Positions 62,101 through 64,000 of a stretch of DNA of 64,000 nucleotides are shown one piece after another. Under the pieces are notes generated by a model. That model saw only the letters and a program-made list of their open reading frames with translations. It was not told the DNA's origin and did not search any database. The stretch lies in contig JANPWX010000204.1 of assembly GCA_024734555.1 (NCBI GenBank), positions 2,266,571 through 2,330,570 of the forward strand, in the 5' to 3' direction. This DNA comes from Trochalopteron elliotii (Eukaryota > Chordata > Aves > Passeriformes > Leiothrichidae). The first letter of the stretch is position 1. Each line of letters starts with the position of its first letter. A program made the translations under genes and the position numbers.

Positions 62101-63839
62101 AAGGAACAATGAGAACAGACTAAGTTAACTTCTTGAAGTCATTTCTCCTTATTACTCTGCCCTTCCAAATTCAAGGCCAGAGACACATGTGGAAAGGCAG
62201 CAAAATAATTCTCTTTGAAGACAGCATGAAGGTTGCCTGATCTGACCCAAAGGAAGCAAAGGCAGTGAAAGGGAGAGGCTCCTTTTACTTCCATATAGCA
62301 TAGACTCACACACAGGTAATGCACTTGCTAAAGCCAACACACAATTTCTTCACTTACACAACTGTTACATTTACTTGCAGATTTAGAGAAGAAAACGTCA
62401 AAAGGTGATTACACATTGCAATGAACAGAAACACCCACATTTCTACCACTTGTAAGAAGTATGTGTGTGGGAACACAGTTTACTTAATTCCTAGAAGTCA
62501 CAGTAGGACTGTGGCTGTCCACAAATTATATCTGACTTACTGAAAAAAATTCTGAAACCTTGGAACACATTACTATATATTTAATGTTATATTAACAAAG
62601 ACTGTCTGTACCATAGATTGTAAGCCTAAAACACATGCAGTGCAACTATTACCTTCTATTTTCCTATCACCTGGCAGAAATTTGAACTCTAAAACCGTAA
62701 GTTTCCGATAGTTGTTGAAACCTATGCAATTGTCCTCAGGTTTCCTATCAGCAGGACTAAGCTTGCTCACATAGTTCAGCCAGCAGTCAATGAATAGATC
62801 TTTATTCTATCTCTGGAGGAAAAGGCCAAGTCCATGTTGAATGTTCTTGTCCCAAATCTTAATTAAATTTCACATGCAAGAACAGAGCAACACTGAAACC
62901 TTCCTAAAAATGCTTGAAAAGACAGGCACCACCTAAAAAAAATCCAAGGGCCCTGTCTAGGAAACATGCTGTTTGGAGCCAGCGCTCACAGTTCTCTTGA
63001 TTTTGGCCTATAATTCATGAACTTTTCCCTTTCTACAAGTGAAAATTTCTGTTTGAGGTCAAAAGATGAAAAGCCATTTTGAAAATAGTTTTGTCAGATT
63101 CCTGTCCTAAATGTTAGCCTTGTGTGGGTCCACTTTCCATCACATCAAAGGCTTCCCAGCCCCACAGTTGGAATCATTAAGCATATCAACTTTGAAAAGT
63201 GTCACATCATTTCACTACTACAGCCCTTGAAGACAGAATGGGTTTCCTCTAATTTTCTAGCTCTTCTAATAATTTATTTGCCATGGCAGTACTGATGCTT
63301 GCAGTGGTCTGAATGTCTGGAGTATTTCTTTTTTTGGAGAGGTTTAGTAGCAAACTAAACATTTTCATCTCCCTAGAAGCTCTCTCAATAGTTATTATTC
63401 CATCCATGGGTTGAAAAGTTAACCATTTAAAACAGAGGAGGTTTATGTCTTATAACAGTAGGTAACATTTTGAGAAAGGATGACAAAGAAGTTTGTGGGA
63501 ACTACTAGGCTGGAGCGAGTTTATTGGTGGGTAATTTTACAGATAAAACTGCTCCTTAGAACCTCAGTAGAACTGAAATATCTCCTAAGAGGACAGGACT
63601 ATAATGTCTTTTTTTTTTTTCCAAAGAACTACAGAAGAGCACCAAATGAAAAGCTAAGGGACAAAGCTGAGCATGGTTACAACATAAATGGTCAGCAAAG
63701 GGCAAGATATCTTGTGGATCTGTGTTTTAGTGCTTAATATGAGGGACTAGTGAAAGGCTAAAATAACCCTTTGTAACCTTCTCCATATATAATGAAATGC
63801 AATTCTATAATTGCATTGAAGAATACAATTGTGACTTTG
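56181..63839 (-). other. TPD52L1: Probable upstream TPD52L1 intron, no exon found
   Basis: The next exon upstream should encode the C-terminal end of the coiled-coil segment (MNELKQNFSKSWHDMQ-type). I searched the - strand by eye and did not find it, so it probably lies beyond 64 kb. The sequence is AT-rich with a pyrimidine tract at 61.75 kb. Confidence 0.55.
61753..61837. repeat. Polypyrimidine/polypurine tract
   Basis: Eighty-five bases are C or T on the + strand with a single A at 61800, composed of CCCTTT/CCTTTC-type units. Long homopurine-homopyrimidine tracts with mirror symmetry can form triplex (H-DNA). Here it is probably intronic to TPD52L1. Confidence 0.85.
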
Positions 63840-64000
63840 TCTGAAAAAAATGAGGCAACAGGAGTCTCAGTAAGTTCAACAAAGGGCAATGCAGAATCCT
63901 GCAGGTTGGGATTAATAACCCAGTAGAGGCTGGGGATCAACCAGCTGGAAGGCAGCCTTGCAGAAAAAGGCCTGGAATCCTGGTAGAGAACAAACTGGAC
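63840..64000 (+). mobile_element. CR1 LINE fragment running off the window
   Basis: The end of the window matches the CR1 ORF2 region downstream of the RT core: AGTTCAACAAAGGGCAATGC, AACCCAGTAGAGGCTGGGG, AGCTGGAAGGCAGCCTTGCA and CTGGAATCCTGGTAGAGAAC. Order and orientation are those of a + strand CR1. It continues past position 64000. Confidence 0.8.

Noticed and set aside
1..64000. CRISPR arrays, operons, tRNA or rRNA genes, novel multi-gene system
   Set aside because: No regularly spaced direct repeats, no tRNA-like cloverleaf recognised by eye, and the genes have the intron-exon structure of a bird chromosome. The evidence supports two known genes plus repeats and candidate regulatory DNA.

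Overview
The window is vertebrate nuclear DNA, almost certainly from a bird. The genes have short exons split by GT-AG introns. Old interspersed repeats are mainly CR1 LINEs ending in the avian ATTCTRTG octamer, plus one LTR-type repeat of a kind common in birds. CpG is scarce except in two islands. A 351-base run of N shows it is a draft assembly. The gene order HDDC2 followed tail-to-tail by TPD52L1 is the one known from other amniotes (human 6q22.31). There are no bacterial or phage features, CRISPR arrays or operons.

Layout. Positions 1-29.9 kb hold no protein-coding gene that I can support. In other amniotes the HDDC2 side of this pair faces a long non-coding interval leading to HEY2, and this stretch fits that. 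It contains CR1 copies (about 12.0-12.8, 21.25-21.4, 23.4, 26.8-27.1 and 28.9-29.1 kb), an (AAAAC)n microsatellite at 19.5 kb, and several motif-dense blocks that could be conserved regulatory DNA (13.7-13.9, 17.2-17.4, 24.0-24.45, 27.8-28.0 kb). It also contains an isolated CpG-rich block at 24.46-24.9 kb.

Positions 29.9-39.4 kb hold a complete HDDC2 gene on the + strand: CpG-island promoter, six coding exons, 195 codons. It encodes an HD-domain 5'-deoxynucleotidase, and the poly(A) signal lies only 24 nt after the stop. The end of a CR1 element lies 12 nt from the exon 2 splice acceptor and appears to supply that intron's branch-point and pyrimidine signals.

Positions 41.2-56.2 kb hold the 3' half of TPD52L1 on the - strand: four coding exons, including the 39-nt alternative exon whose 13 residues carry a 14-3-3 docking motif. 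The N-terminal coiled-coil exons were not found and should lie beyond 64 kb, so 56.2-64 kb is probably intron. The two genes converge, with 3.5 kb between their stop codons.

The genes share no known pathway. HDDC2 is a nucleotide-metabolism housekeeping enzyme and TPD52L1 a vesicle-trafficking and cell-cycle adaptor. No new biological system was found. The observations most worth following are the CR1-derived splice signal in HDDC2, the intact TPD52L1 cassette exon, and the orphan CpG island with its flanking candidate enhancers.
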